Assembly: GCF_014805685.1 (NCBI RefSeq)
Contig: NC_060898.1
Location: 5,116,501 to 5,180,500, forward strand
Reading direction: 5' to 3'
From: Silurus meridionalis
Lineage: Eukaryota > Chordata > Actinopteri > Siluriformes > Siluridae
DNA length: 64,000 nt
Shown here piece by piece: positions 1-11,002 of the stretch. Under the pieces are notes generated by a model. It had not been told where the DNA came from. It saw only the letters and a list, made by a program, of their open reading frames with translations, and searched no databases. Position numbers and translations under genes: made by a program. Within the stretch, counting starts at the first letter, position 1; each line of letters begins with the position of its first letter.

Positions 1-104
1 CCCTTTGGACCATTTTTTGGTTTTGTTAGTCATCTTTTTTGACCTGATCTAATTTCATGTAACGTGCATGGAGAGGTTCAATCAGCGACTTCTAGTGTAT
101 ATTT

Positions 105-304
105 TAGGGATGTGCGTTTCCATAACGGAAGCTATGCGAGTCGGTGCATAGCCAAAGATATGATACATTAAAGATGTATCATGAAGCAGCTACAGATGCG
201 ATACGATTCACCCCTATTACTATGCAGTGCGATCCGATTTTGAATCGATTTAATACGATGCAATAGAAAAAATTACGCTAGGCAATTTAATATTATATAA
301 TATA

Positions 305-372
<68 letters not shown>

Positions 373-802
373 TTAACAGATATGGCTAACGCATGGCACT
401 TAAAAAAGAAAAAAAAAAAAGGCCTTTGTAGTGCAAAAAATTATAAAAATTAAACCAGACATTTTTTTTTTTTTTTCTAGACAAAGATGCAGCTCTACCT
501 CTGCCATGTTAATCTGTATTCAATGTGACTCTCAGGACAGGCCTCGGTCTCCGTAGTGTTGCGATACGTCATTTTCACGTAGCAACAGCCGTGCTGAGAG
601 AACAACAGTTTGAAAAACAGTTTAGCGAGGAGAAATCAAGCTACATTTAAAAGATTGGTGACAAATTATTGGTCTCTTTGTAAATAATTAAATTATAGTG
701 CATCTACTAATAATTATATATAAATAAATTGTTTTGACCGATGCAAATATGTTCAAAACGATGCATGTTAACTTTTATGCTGAGTCAGTGACTTCATCCC
801 TA
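105..802. mobile_element. hAT-like non-autonomous transposon (copy 1)
   Basis: The segment starts TAGGGATG and ends with its reverse complement CATCCCTA. Flanking 8-mers GTATATTT and GTATACAG share their first five bases, which would fit a decayed 8-bp hAT target duplication. The interior has no transposase. Its core near 480-600 is clearly similar to 43895-43985, so the family has at least two copies here. A (TA)n tract lies inside it. It sits in a man1b1 intron. The superfamily is inferred from the termini and duplication length. Confidence 0.5.
308..366. repeat. (TA)n microsatellite
   Basis: About 58 bp of nearly pure TA inside the hAT-like element at 105-802. Confidence 0.95.
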
Positions 803-981
803 GTATACAGTGCACTGCATAAGGAACCCCTCCTCACTTGAACTTTCCCACCTTTCAGAGTGTTGCTACTCAAAAACCTCATAGGTGCCATATATGTTTT
901 AATATTTAAAAGCATATATTGCTGGTTTTAAGGTTTAAAAGCATATATTGCCAAACCACAATGTGTAATGTGTGTGTTCAG

Positions 982-1099
982 GTTACTAGAGGACTACCTT
1001 CAAGCCATTGAGGGAGTGAAGAAAAATCTCCTCAAACAGACAGCCAGTAAGCACACCTTTGTGGGAGAGCTGTCTCACGGACGCCTCAACCCCAAAATG
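982..1099 (+). CDS. man1b1: man1b1 internal coding exon (ER mannosidase I)
   Basis: Internal exon of ER mannosyl-oligosaccharide 1,2-alpha-mannosidase (glycoside hydrolase 47), which removes the middle-branch mannose from Man9GlcNAc2 in the ER or early Golgi and so times glycoprotein degradation. The exon follows an acceptor AG at 980-981 and ends before GTAAGA at 1100. It begins with the last base of a split codon and then reads 39 codons, including [12 protein letters not shown] and [14 protein letters not shown]. Both stretches match the vertebrate MAN1B1 catalytic domain rather than the Golgi MAN1A paralogues. The four exons here give 216 residues, roughly the last third of a protein of about 650-700 residues; the N-terminal cytosolic tail, membrane anchor and first catalytic residues lie left of the window. 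Teleosts may carry two paralogues, so an a or b suffix is not assigned. Confidence 0.93.
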
Positions 1100-1330
1100 G
1101 TAAGAGATTAACAGAAACCTGGCATGTCCAGGCTTTTGTTTTGATAACGTCCCACATTTAGAGATAATCTGCAAGCCAGCGGCGTTTGGGACATCTGTGT
1201 ATTTAATCCCGAGATTTGGATTTTGGGTTCTTAATGACTTCTGTGGAATTGGATTACTTATGAGGATGGAGATTGCTGTATCTGTGACCTGCTGGAACCT
1301 CCTGTGTTTTTTTTTTCTTCTCTTGCCCAG

Positions 1331-1525
1331 GATCATTTGGTGTGTTTTCTTCCGGGCACACTGGCTCTGGGAGCGCATAACGGCCTGCCAGCTGACCACA
1401 TGGATCTGGCAGTGCAGCTGATGGAGACATGCTATCAGATGTATGCACAGATGGAGACGGGCCTGAGTCCTGAGATCGCCCATTTTAACCTGTACAGCCT
1501 CAGCGGTCGTGATATAGATGTCAAA
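1331..1525 (+). CDS. man1b1: man1b1 internal coding exon (GH47 catalytic domain)
   Basis: The exon is preceded by a pyrimidine-rich tract and CAG at 1328-1330 and followed by GTAAAG at 1526. It reads 65 codons in phase 0, starting [18 protein letters not shown] and including [19 protein letters not shown], which is strongly diagnostic of GH47 ER mannosidase. It helps form the (alpha/alpha)7 barrel. The human protein has the same [14 protein letters not shown] segment directly after the previous exon's HGR...KM, so the exon order is confirmed. No frameshift or stop is seen. Confidence 0.95.
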
Positions 1526-1607
1526 GTAAAGTCTTCAGCATTTTTTTTCATTAAAGGCTTTTATTTTTCAACTGAACATATCCATTATATATTATCTGAT
1601 ATGCATA

Positions 1608-2350
1608 CACCGACCAGGCGTAACATAATGACTGGTGAAGTGAATAACACGGATTCTCTCTTTATCATGGCACTGCTCTATTAAATTATCATTTAGACTT
1701 AAATATTTGATGGGGTGAGATTTTCTGTGAGAAAATATTAGTTTTTTTTTTTTGAAGGAGTGGTAGTGCTTCCTTGCACCATTTTGACCTGTTTTTCTAA
1801 AATCACAACAGAATGAAACAGAAAATTGACTAGCAGGAATGACTATTAATACTGTAGACACTAAACACCAATCAGGCATAACTTGATGACAACTGACCGA
1901 AGTAAATATCACTGATTATCTCTTCATCATGACACCTGTTAGTGTGTGGGATATATTAGGCAGCAAGTGAACATTTTGTCCTCAAAGTTGACGTGTTAGA
2001 AGCATGAAGCAGAGGGCTATCCAGATGACTGGGTCAGAGCATCTCCAAAACTGCAGCTCTTGTGGGATGTCCCTGGTCTGCAGTCATCAGTTTATATTAA
2101 AAGTGCTCCAAGGAAGGAACAGTGGTGAACCGGGGACAGGGTGATGCTTATTAATGCACGGTGGGGAGCGAAGGCTGGTCCGTGTGGTCCGATCCAACAG
2201 ACGAGCTCCTGTAGCTCACAATATTGAAGAAGTTAATGCTCAAAGGTTCAGGACTGTTTTAGCAGCAAAAGGGGGAACAACACAATATTAGGCAGGTGGT
2301 CGTAATGTTATGCCTGATCAGTAAAGGTAAAGTGTTATGCCTGGTCGGTG
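1608..2350 (+). mobile_element. Tc/mariner-like non-autonomous element, nested (outer copy)
   Basis: Outer termini CACCGACCAGGCGTAACA and the inverse ending TTATGCCTGGTCGGTG are both bordered by TA (1606-1607 and 2351-2352), the target duplication of Tc1/mariner elements. The same family recurs at 15239, 27768, 33438, 45345 and 49202. The + strand interior keeps scraps of a helix-turn-helix transposase N-terminus in broken frames. It lies in the man1b1 intron between the exons at 1331 and 2386, ending only 35 bp before the next exon. Confidence 0.65.
1866..2322 (+). mobile_element. Inner copy of the same Tc/mariner-like family
   Basis: A second left terminus CACCAATCAGGCATAAC at 1866 and a second right terminus ending near 2322 (TTATGCCTGATCAGT) lie inside the outer pair. 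The interior resembles the copies at 27768-28269 and 33438-33976, including the motif GGGTCAGAGCATCTCC. Either one copy jumped into another, or the terminal sequence was duplicated. Confidence 0.6.
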
Positions 2351-2385
2351 TATATTGGACACTGTGTATCTGTGTGTTTGTCTAG

Positions 2386-2517
2386 CCGGCTGACAGACAC
2401 AACCTCCTGAGACCTGAGACGGTAGAGAGTCTGTTCTACATGTACAGATTCACCCAGGACAGGAAATATAGAGACTGGGGCTGGCAAATTTTAGAGAGCT
2501 TTAACAAGTACACCAGG
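2386..2517 (+). CDS. man1b1: man1b1 internal coding exon with catalytic glutamate
   Basis: The acceptor is TCTAG at 2381-2385 and the donor GTAAGT at 2518. The exon reads 44 codons in phase 0, beginning [18 protein letters not shown] and ending ESFNKYTR. The glutamate of RPETVES (codon 2416-2418) corresponds to the catalytic glutamate known as E599 in human MAN1B1. [11 protein letters not shown] is also typical of the family. The reading frame is intact, so the gene looks functional despite transposons in both flanking introns. Confidence 0.95.
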
Positions 2518-2969
2518 GTAAGTTTTAAACTCTGAGCCCTCAGCTTTCTGACATGTCCTTTCTTTTTGGGAAAGGAAAAAAAAAAATTTCTTCCAGTGGT
2601 TCTGTTCAAGCAGTACTTTTTGCAAGGAGAGTTTGCAGACTCCACCTGAGTGGAATCAGTGGGGATCTTTTCCGCTTTCTTCTTCTGCGGTACGGTCACT
2701 GAAATCCGTTTCTAACATAAAGCCACACTGACAGCCAATTCTAAAAGATTTTCATTTAAATGTAAATGAAAAGAAACAAAATCAGCAGTGTTCCCAAGAC
2801 AACAAGGCGGGTGCGAGTCCATTGTGTGACTAAAATAGATTTATAAAATGTGCATGCAGATCATTTCTAATCAGCGTGACCGATATTTTATCCTCAAACC
2901 GAGTTAATCTAGGATTTTTGGAACAGCCTTTCACCACACTTAATACTCTTTACTCTTATACTCCTAGAA

Positions 2970-3025
2970 CTTGTATTTCCTTCTTCCTCATGTCATCTCA
3001 GGGAGTTTTTCCCTTTTTTAAGGTC
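2970..3025. repeat. Fragment of a dispersed repeat (TCTCAGGGAGTTTTT family)
   Basis: A short stretch (TCCTCATGTCATCTCAGG, GAGTTTTTCC) resembles segments near 17735, 35520 (opposite strand) and 56695, all members of one dispersed fish repeat. The fragment lies in the last man1b1 intron. Its superfamily is unknown to me. Confidence 0.35.
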
Positions 3026-3424
3026 CAATCACATTTGATTTTACTCATTATAGCTGTACATATAAGTTTGCATTTGCCGTCGTGAACAACCGTTTTGTTT
3101 CCGATATCTATTGGAATAAAATGCATTTCTGCTTTGTGAATATTGTGATTATTGCTCATCCTGTTTGCTGAAGATGGCTGGCTGAAAGCTTTTTAGACTT
3201 CCATTACGGTGACAGCCTCGTCACTGAGCATGAGAGAGAACAGAGGGTGAGGATGGGAACCAACCAGAAATGAGCTTCTCCCCCAATCCCCCCTTTATTT
3301 ATTTATTTATTTTCCGTGTCTTAGGTGCCAAGGTGTTTTCTGAGATCCGTCTCGACTCAAAATATGTACTGTTTTGGAAAATGGATCCATTTCTGCAGGC
3401 GTATTATGAGTAAAAGAGTGTTAA

Positions 3425-3565
3425 AACCACCAGTGGTGGACAAAGTACACAGACCATGTACTTGAGTTAAAGTAGAGCTATAGTAGGTAAAAATATGACT
3501 CCAGAAAAGTAAAAGTGCTCCCTTTAAAATTTCACTTGAGTAAAAGTACAAAAGTATTTGCCTAC
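3425..3565. repeat. Fragment of the 'TACTTGAGTAAAAGTA' dispersed repeat
   Basis: The sequence CCAGTGGTGGACAAAGTACA followed by repeated ACTTGAGTAAAAGTA blocks is one end of a very common teleost repeat. A longer relative runs through about 25690-26365 and ends GTACTCTTTCCACCTCTG. It lies in the last man1b1 intron. Confidence 0.45.
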
Positions 3566-3913
3566 AGATGATTTCTTATGGCTATAATGTTCCTATTGTC
3601 AAGACTCAGTTCATGTAAAAAGACTCTAATGTGACTCTTAGCAACACCAATCTATTAATAGAATGATATTAAAGAGTCAAACACTAATTGATATCTGTTA
3701 AAATTATCATTAACCCAAAACCTCCCTTTCAACCACTTCAAAATAATCATGCAAATGAGGCCACGGGTGATGTGGCAAGTCAAAGTCAGGAGTTCAAACA
3801 TTTATTCCTCTCAAAATCTTCTGCTTGCTATAAATTCATTCAGGTTTATTTAAAAATACATCAGTTGTAATAAAGGTTACTGAATTGTTATAACACTTCC
3901 TGCCTTTTTTTAG

Positions 3914-4120
3914 GTCCCCAGCGGAGGCTACACGTCCATCGGGAACGTACGTGATGCGGTCAATCCCAACCCCAAAGACAAGATGGAGAGCTTCTTCCTC
4001 GGAGAGACCCTGAAGTACCTCTTCCTACTGTTCTCAGATGATCCTGAGCTGATCAGTTTGGATAAGTACGTGTTCAACACTGAAGCTCATCCTCTCCCTA
4101 TCTGGCCGTCTGCATCATGA
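3914..4120 (+). CDS. man1b1: man1b1 last coding exon and stop codon
   Basis: The acceptor is TTTTTTTAG, ending at 3913. The exon reads 68 codons ([12 protein letters not shown]..., [30 protein letters not shown]) and stops at TGA 4118-4120. The threonine of FNTEAHP (4079-4081) corresponds to the calcium-coordinating threonine of GH47 enzymes (T688 in human). [17 protein letters not shown] forms part of the active-site barrel. The C-terminus PLPIWPSAS is family-typical in position and length. The 3' untranslated region follows without a recognisable further intron. Confidence 0.95.
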   Translation, partial: VPSGGYTSIGNVRDAVNPNPKDKMESFFLGETLKYLFLLFSDDPELISLDKYVFNTEAHPLPIWPSAS

Positions 4121-7100
4121 CCTGCTCTGGAGTTCTAGAAGCTGAAGCTTCTGGGAGAATCCTGCAGAGCTCTTTATCTGGAACAGGGAGCAAATGGAGA
4201 TTCAGAGCTCAACTCGTTTTCTTCGGGGTCTTGTTCTACGGTGGTGAACGAAACACGGATCGAACTGGAAGGTCAAAATGGTTAACCATGTTTGATGTAA
4301 CGGTTTTGAAACCATTCACACGCTCATTATTAGAGTTAAAAAAACGGTCAATGTGCGCTATTGCTGCTTGTCGTTGATCTTATTTGCATAAGACAGCTCA
4401 GAATTAATGCTGTAAAAACGGAAGGCGTTTTTTTTTACGTGAAATGAAGTACCACTGTTTTTTTGTTGTATTTTTTTTTTACCTTCTCATATTGACGAAC
4501 GTGAGGTTTCGCATTTCGTCATGATGATGTGACAAGCTCTTAAACAGGGGGACCTCGAAACGCATTTCTGAGTGCTACATTTATGAGATACAGGAGGAAT
4601 TTAGGGCCTGCGTGAAATAGCGAGCCGTTTGTTTTTAAGAGTTATATTTTATTTGATGGCTCTAAGGCCCGGGAGATTTTATTTGTTTCTGTTCACTTCA
4701 TCTGACAGCTTTAGCACTTTAGTAAAAGCCCACGACTTGATTTAGTAGCGTTCCCTCCGGAGCCTCCTGAGCTACGGCGGAGCTTTGTGTCGCGATCCGC
4801 AACTCTGCCAGCTGTTAGACGAAACCCGAGGTAGACTTTCGAGCCATGACAAACCCCCCACCCCCACCCAAAACCTTTTCCTTTTTTTTTAAATGATTTA
4901 AAGGAGCCGTTTGTAATTTCGGATTCTGCTGCCGAATGTGATCAGAATTGCAATGGCAACATTGACAAGCTGCACAAGGCTTCGGTTATAATTCGGCGTT
5001 CTCACGTCTCTGCATGTCGCGCAGGTCTACATGAGGAATATGTATATGCGTTGAACACATTAACGATTATGTTTTATTGATAGCTACTTGAAACAAAGCA
5101 GCTTTTTTTCTTAAAATCATTATTTTCCAGCTGTGTCATGTTCATGAGAAATCCATTGTCGTTCAGAACAAACACACGTTGATGTTTCGGTTAAGGCAAA
5201 GACTCCGCTTGGCTAGGTGATGAGCAGGATGGTGTAGACAGCAGAAGATACTTGGACAATGAAGCATTTAGCAGAGTGTACAGACTGTAAGAGGTAAAGC
5301 ACTGCTGTATCACTATTATAAACCTTTCTCACAAAATAAGTGTTGCTTGCCACTCATGATCATGTGGAAATTATAATAATAAATATCCATGTACAGGAGC
5401 ACTATTTTTACGTTACCTACACAAAACCACTGTGTATCCCTGCTTTATTTCTTTAAACAAAAACCTGCACATGCCATACTTTTTTTTACTTTATTATGCA
5501 GTTAGAACTGAAATTCTAAAGTCTAATATTTAATTAAACTTGGGCAGAAGGGATGGCCCTATAGTTCTTTATCATCTCTTGAATGCAGGTTAATGTGTAC
5601 CTAGATGGATCTGAGACAAAGGGAAATGGATCACTGCCCACTTTACAGCCTCACATCCTTCCTAATTCAATTTAATTGTTTTTTTCTCCTTGCTGTAGTA
5701 GCCTGTTGCGAGAAAAGAAAATCCTTCCCTGATAGATGTTTCTAAAACTGGAAAAAAAGATATCCCTTTAACAGAGCCAGGTTATATTTAGTGGAATTTA
5801 ACCAGCAAGGTGTAGAAATAGAACTAACTGATAGAGTAGAAAAGAAAAACAACCCCTACCTGGTTCAGCTTTTGCCTGTAACACAGAACAACGCATTCAC
5901 CCGTGTTGTCGAGGTATACATGTGTGAGCTACACTTACCCATAATTCTGCTCTGTGATTCTCGATACAATTATGCAAAAATATAAATTAAACATAAATGG
6001 GTGAGTAGAACAGCTGATTTTTTGACACTGGGGGTGGAGCCAATTTCAGGGCCGGAAAACTTCATAGAGAAGCCTGAAATTATTATTTCCAAGTCAATGT
6101 GGATACTAAAACCATAGCACTCAATGCAGGGGCTCATGAAGAATAACTATGATTTTCTTTTGTTTGTTTCTTCTTTTTTTTTTGTGAGTTCTTATATTTA
6201 TAAGCCTGGATGGTCCCTTAAAATGACTGGATTGTAAATCAAAATAAATACAAAAAAAGCATGAAATTAAAAAAAAAATAATGATCCCTTTGTTCTAGCA
6301 AACAGAGAAAAATATTATTGGAAATATTGATATAATGTTTGGGTGTGGTAGAAATACAAATCTGTGCTATAAATATATAAAGAGGGAATGTGAATGATTA
6401 CTTTTCAGTTTTTTTTTTTTTTTTTTTATTTATTTTTCACAAATACACTATTAATCTGCATATTTGACAACCTAAAATACTTCACAATTATTATATAAAT
6501 GTTTTTTAAATGCTTTTTTTTTACAGCAAGGGATTTTTTTTCCAATATTTAATATATGGAGATAATTCAATTATATGGGGCATATTAATTAGGTAATACA
6601 AACTAATAGTTGATATTTATTACTAATTAGTCTAATGCATCTAATGATATATTGCATAATAATATTTATTGGCACTGTAAAGGCATTTAATTAGTTAAAA
6701 TGACCAATTTCTTTTTTTTTTTTTTTGTTTCTTTTTATTTAAGAAATTTCCACACACATTTTGATCAACTTTGAGGCTGGATTTATTGTTCTATATGTAA
6801 AATTTCTCATGATTAAATTTATTCTAGTGACCAGACTAAAAACTAATCTTTGTGAACTTTGGCCTCTCGACTAATAAGTACTTTACTCACCATTCATCCC
6901 AGCTGTTGCAGATGTTTAGGCAATTTATTTCCTGACACCACCTCGCATTATTTAGATAGCAAGTGTTTGCTTTGATCATATTTTAGTAGTCTGTATTCTT
7001 TGTATATGCAGTGTTTTCTGCCAGAAATTTGGGGCATGTGGGGAGGAAAAAGATTACAAAAACAGCCTTTGAACATGCAGTCATTTTCACTCCGCTATTT

Positions 7101-7588
7101 GAGGGCTTATTCTGGCTCATGTCCTGCTTTAAGTATTTATCACTTGTCATTTTGGAGGCTTATCTGTGATAGGTTACCATGTGCTCAGAAACCTCCTGCA
7201 GCTCTCTGGTTATATGTAGAGAATTTCTTGCATTGTAATTTATTGCAGGAATGACTGACATCTCCGTCCTGCCTACTCCATCACAGCATGGGGCAAAACT
7301 CTAAATTGTTTTTATGCCCTTCCAAATCCTGAAATGAGTGTGATAAAGAATGTTCGACTCTTTGTCCTCGCTAGCAGGAAGGCTCTGGTGAGTCCTGTTT
7401 GTGTTTTACTAGCATGCTCTCTCAGTAAAGGAGCTATAAAAGGAAGCATGTCTCAGGGCCAAGATGTTGTGTATATGTAATGTGTTGACAGAAAAGTTCA
7501 GAAAATGTGTCTAGCATTAATTATTATGAGCTTCCATTCAGAATAGCATCTAGTGAAGCATAGCCGTGAAAAAGAATTGCATTTACCA

Positions 7589-7590
<2 letters not shown>
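4121..7590. other. man1b1 3' UTR, then AT-rich intergenic DNA
   Basis: No coding exon was recognised here. AATAAA at 5378-5383 and ATTAAA at 5533-5538 are possible polyadenylation signals, but the transcript end cannot be fixed by eye. From about 5700 the sequence becomes very AT-rich with poly-T runs. No clear transposon termini were noticed. Confidence 0.5.

Positions 7591-7591
<1 letters not shown>

Positions 7592-7622
<31 letters not shown>
7592..7622. repeat. (TA)n microsatellite
   Basis: About 30 bp of TA abutting the transposon end at 7622. Confidence 0.9.
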
Positions 7623-7624
<2 letters not shown>

Positions 7625-8076
7625 AAGTGGCCATGTTATTAGGAACAATTATTTAATCAGCTCATCTTGTTTCCAAACAAATGTGGGGTGAGTTCTATTT
7701 ACCTTCTCAATTTTAGCGATTTAATATTTTACTATCCTACTCAGATTTCTGTTACTAGCTGATGGCAAAGAATATGATGCAATCTTTCTTCTGCTGTATC
7801 CCATCCATCTCAAGGTTCGATGTGTATTGCATGTTGAGCTGATTTTCTGCTCACCACTGTTGTAAAAAGTGCCTCAAGTTGACCGTATCCTTCTTGTCAT
7901 CTTGAACCAGTCTCCAGCCTCCCGCATTTCTCTCCACAGAACTTCTGCACATGGGATGTTTTTTGTTTTGTGCACCATTCTCTGTCATTCCTGCATTTCA
8001 GTAGCTACATCACTGATTGATTTGGATAACTGCACCAGGTGTATAGGTGTTTCTATTAAAGTGGCAGGTGAGTGTA
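7622..8076 (-). mobile_element. Non-autonomous DNA transposon ('GTGGCCA...TTATTAGG' family)
   Basis: The left terminus ACAAAGTGGCCATGTTATTA and the right terminus CTATTAAAGTGGCAGGTGAG are inverted relatives. Interior strings such as GGATGTTTTTTGTTTTGTGC and CACCAGGTGTATAGGTGTT are typical of a widespread fish element. It directly follows a (TA)n run at 7592-7622. No intact transposase is present. The superfamily is uncertain, perhaps Tc/mariner-related. Confidence 0.5.
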
Positions 8077-8394
8077 TATAAAATATCCTCTTTTTTTAAT
8101 AATGCTTAGTCTAGCAGAACAAATTACACACCTCTCTTTTTCCTGCTTTTGGTTGCTTCCATTAAATATGTTTCGATCTGATAAACTGAGCCGATCATAC
8201 AGCATCCTGTGAGATTTGAATTTTAAAATAAAAGCATTTCATTGGAACGTCCTGTGTCTGAAAAATGGACATTCTCATATCGCAGACATGCGATGGCCGA
8301 TGTGATACGATGTGGTGATGTAATTTGTCATTGCATGACGTTTGTCATGTAATTTGATGTTATAACATCATTTCTAATTTATGTCTCATTTATG

Positions 8395-8720
8395 AAATAT
8401 ACCAGTGTCAGGTGTTCATCCGTCTCCATACCCTCCTGTCCTCTACATCTGCCTCTTTCAAACCAGCTACCCGCATGTCTTCCTCACCACATCCATAAAA
8501 CTCCTCCTTGGTCTTCCTCTTTTCCTCCTTCCTGGTGGCTCCAGCATCAGCATTCTCCTCCCGATATACCCCACGTCCCTCCTCTGCACATGTCCAAACC
8601 ATCTCAATCTCGCCTTCCTCACCTCGTCTCCAAAACGTCCTACATGCAGTACTGGCGAGCGATTTGGTTGTTCAGCGCCTTCATGTTTTATTTCTTTGAT
8701 AATCATCTCCATAGTCTCTT
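8395..8720 (-). pseudogene. LINE reverse transcriptase C-terminal fragment
   Basis: The minus strand reads EVRKARLRWFGHVQRRDVGY and then RKRGRPRRSFMDVV in one frame and KEADVEDRRVWRRM in another. The RWFGHVQRR...GRP(K/R)R pattern is the usual tail of non-LTR retrotransposon ORF2 proteins. Only the C-terminal part survives, with at least one frameshift. Related scraps lie on the + strand at 28970-29240 and 57680-57835. The clade cannot be decided by eye. Confidence 0.6.
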
Positions 8721-8729
8721 GAGAAACAT

Positions 8730-10600
8730 CATCTTCTTTTCATATAGCATGCAGATCGGAGTCGACCACTGGTCACCCTTTCAGATTGCACATAAGAGGC
8801 AATTTCCTCAATGTGTGTCTGTTTTTTTTCTTCTCAATAAATTAAGTTTTCTACATAACTGCTGTTGATTCCGTGTACTAATTATACTCGGTGCTGATGT
8901 GCCAATAGACAAAGAATTTCCTAATTGCAAAATCCCAACCTAAAGTAGAATTGAATGGAACCACATACATTTTATGCAAAATCCATTTTATGATTTTTCT
9001 CGAAATATTACCACTTTATTCCCAATTGTGATTTTATTCTAGTAATGCTACAAATTTATTCTCATAATCTTTAGATACAATCTTTTATTTTTAAAATCTG
9101 ACACAAAAATGCCATCATAGTATTGAGAGTCTTTGGTTTTTGGGGGGAAAAAAAAAGATCCAAATGCAAACCCTAACTCTTTATATGTACATGTGTTAAT
9201 GTAAAGATTGTTTTAACGTGCCTAACAGCTCAAGCGCTGATGTTGAGCGTTAAACTATATTCATTGCCCTACTCGTTATTTTACAGTGAAATAGTCACGA
9301 AATGTAATCTATTGATTTCTGTTCATAGACAAATGTTCAATTTCCCTCTTTTTATGTGTCACTGAGGACGACTTTCTATGTAATGTATTTTAATAGAAAG
9401 TATTTTTGGTGCCTCCAGCGAAGTTTTTTTTCTGCCACTGCATACCACAGATGCTGTATTGTTTTTTTTTCTCGTTTGTTATTGATTTTTTTAATCTTCA
9501 AGCACCATTACTCAACATTTAAGGAGCAGATTTATCTTTGTTTTTATTGCTTTTTATTCGGTAAGCCGCTCTCTATTATAAACCATCGTCAGTGTTTCTC
9601 TTTAGTCAAAATACAGTAAAAAAAAAATTCTCCCAGTTAATTAAGGTGTTGATTAGAGACACACATTTATTACAGTATGACCCAAACCCTAACTATATAT
9701 CTTCTGCCCAATTCTCTGATAAAAAATGGGGAATAAAGATTACCTTTGGCATTTCTGTCAGCATTACCCATGATCATCTGCCTCCATTGCTATGGAGATG
9801 GAGCCAGTCGTGCTCAAGTGACACGAAAAAGAGGGAAATTCGTGTCCATGAACACGAATCAAAAGAGTAAAATCCGTGACTATATTACGTATTAGGGAAA
9901 TCGAAATTTTAAAACATAGAGTTTAAAACATAGAATATTAAAATTGATATAATAAAAAAAATTGTATTCAAACTGAAACCAGGAAATACTAATTTTAGCC
10001 CAGAATCACCAGATCATACTGGAAATTTCCAGTGTTTAAAACTTAAAGATTTTGGTTTATTGTCATGTAAATTTATGTTGATTTCTTATTCTGAGTTTTA
10101 AACTTTGAAATATTGACTTACAACTTGAAATTCCCTGCCCCTTCCAGTTCTTTTAAAAAATCCGATATTGGCAGTAATACACCTTCGTATTATATGCGGT
10201 ACAATACTTGATAGAACCCTTCCTCCTTTTTTTTTTTTATTCCATAGTGGCCCTAATACGCCGTCGTACGAAATGCCTTGAGACTGTGTTGTATTTTAAG
10301 CAGGGGCCTGTATTTATTCATACCATCCTTGCATTTGATGCATTTCCCATGAAAATATGTAAAGACAAGTTTTAGAAGAACTCGACAAGTTGGTTGTTCC
10401 AAAAATCTTGGAGAACTAACCACAGATCTTCTGTGGATGCCGGCTGGCTCAAATCTCGCTGTGCTCAGTCTTACCATGGTGTTTGACCGGTGGCATGAAA
10501 CAGTATTCACCGTTATAGCAGAGTTTGGTTCTACACCCAGGTTTCATCCTCCTATAGTATACAGTTGTTTCTGTTTCAGCTAATGACTGTGTTTCAACCT
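8730..10600. other. Intergenic DNA without recognised features
   Basis: The stretch is AT-rich with poly-A and poly-T runs. No exon, transposon terminus or RNA gene was recognised. Confidence 0.4.
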
Positions 10601-10619
10601 ACACATTAAATTTATATTT

Positions 10620-10745
10620 TCGGTATTTGGCAGATGGCCTCATCCAGACTTACATTTATCTCATTCCTACAACTGAACAGTTATAGGGTTAAGGGCCTTG
10701 CTCAGGGGCCCAGAAGTGGCAACTTGATGTGGCTAAGATTTTAGC
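10620..10745 (-). repeat. tRNA-type SINE fragment
   Basis: Read on the minus strand, the region has the order CCACTTCTGGGCCCCTGAG, CAAGGCCCTTAACCCTATA, ACTGTTCAGTTG..., and a tail related to CTGGATGAGGCCATCTGCC. This order recurs at 30570, 40990, 52125, 59280 and 63190. The tail motif is typical of teleost SINEs. Confidence 0.55.
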
Positions 10746-10913
10746 ATATAAATTTGTTGCTCATTAGCACCTGCTGCATATAATTGGTTAATTATACACC
10801 TGACTCTGACTCTTTTCGCTGACTTTTTACAAGTGTACTAAGTATAAGAATTGAAAGCCAAAGGGTTCTGATGAACTGATTAAAAAAATAAACAAGTGAT
10901 ATACATAACACAC

Positions 10914-10944
10914 ATATCTATATATATCTATATCTATCTATCTA

Positions 10945-11000
<56 letters not shown>
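10914..11000. repeat. Compound (TATC)n-(TA)n microsatellite
   Basis: TATCTA units grade into about 50 bp of pure TA. Confidence 0.95.

Positions 11001-11002
<2 letters not shown>

Noticed and set aside
986..1483. 165-codon minus-strand frame over man1b1 exons
   Set aside because: It is the antisense of two well-supported man1b1 exons plus their intron and has no family resemblance.
8392..8868. 158-codon + strand frame, serine/proline-rich
   Set aside because: It is antisense to the LINE reverse-transcriptase fragment at 8395-8720.
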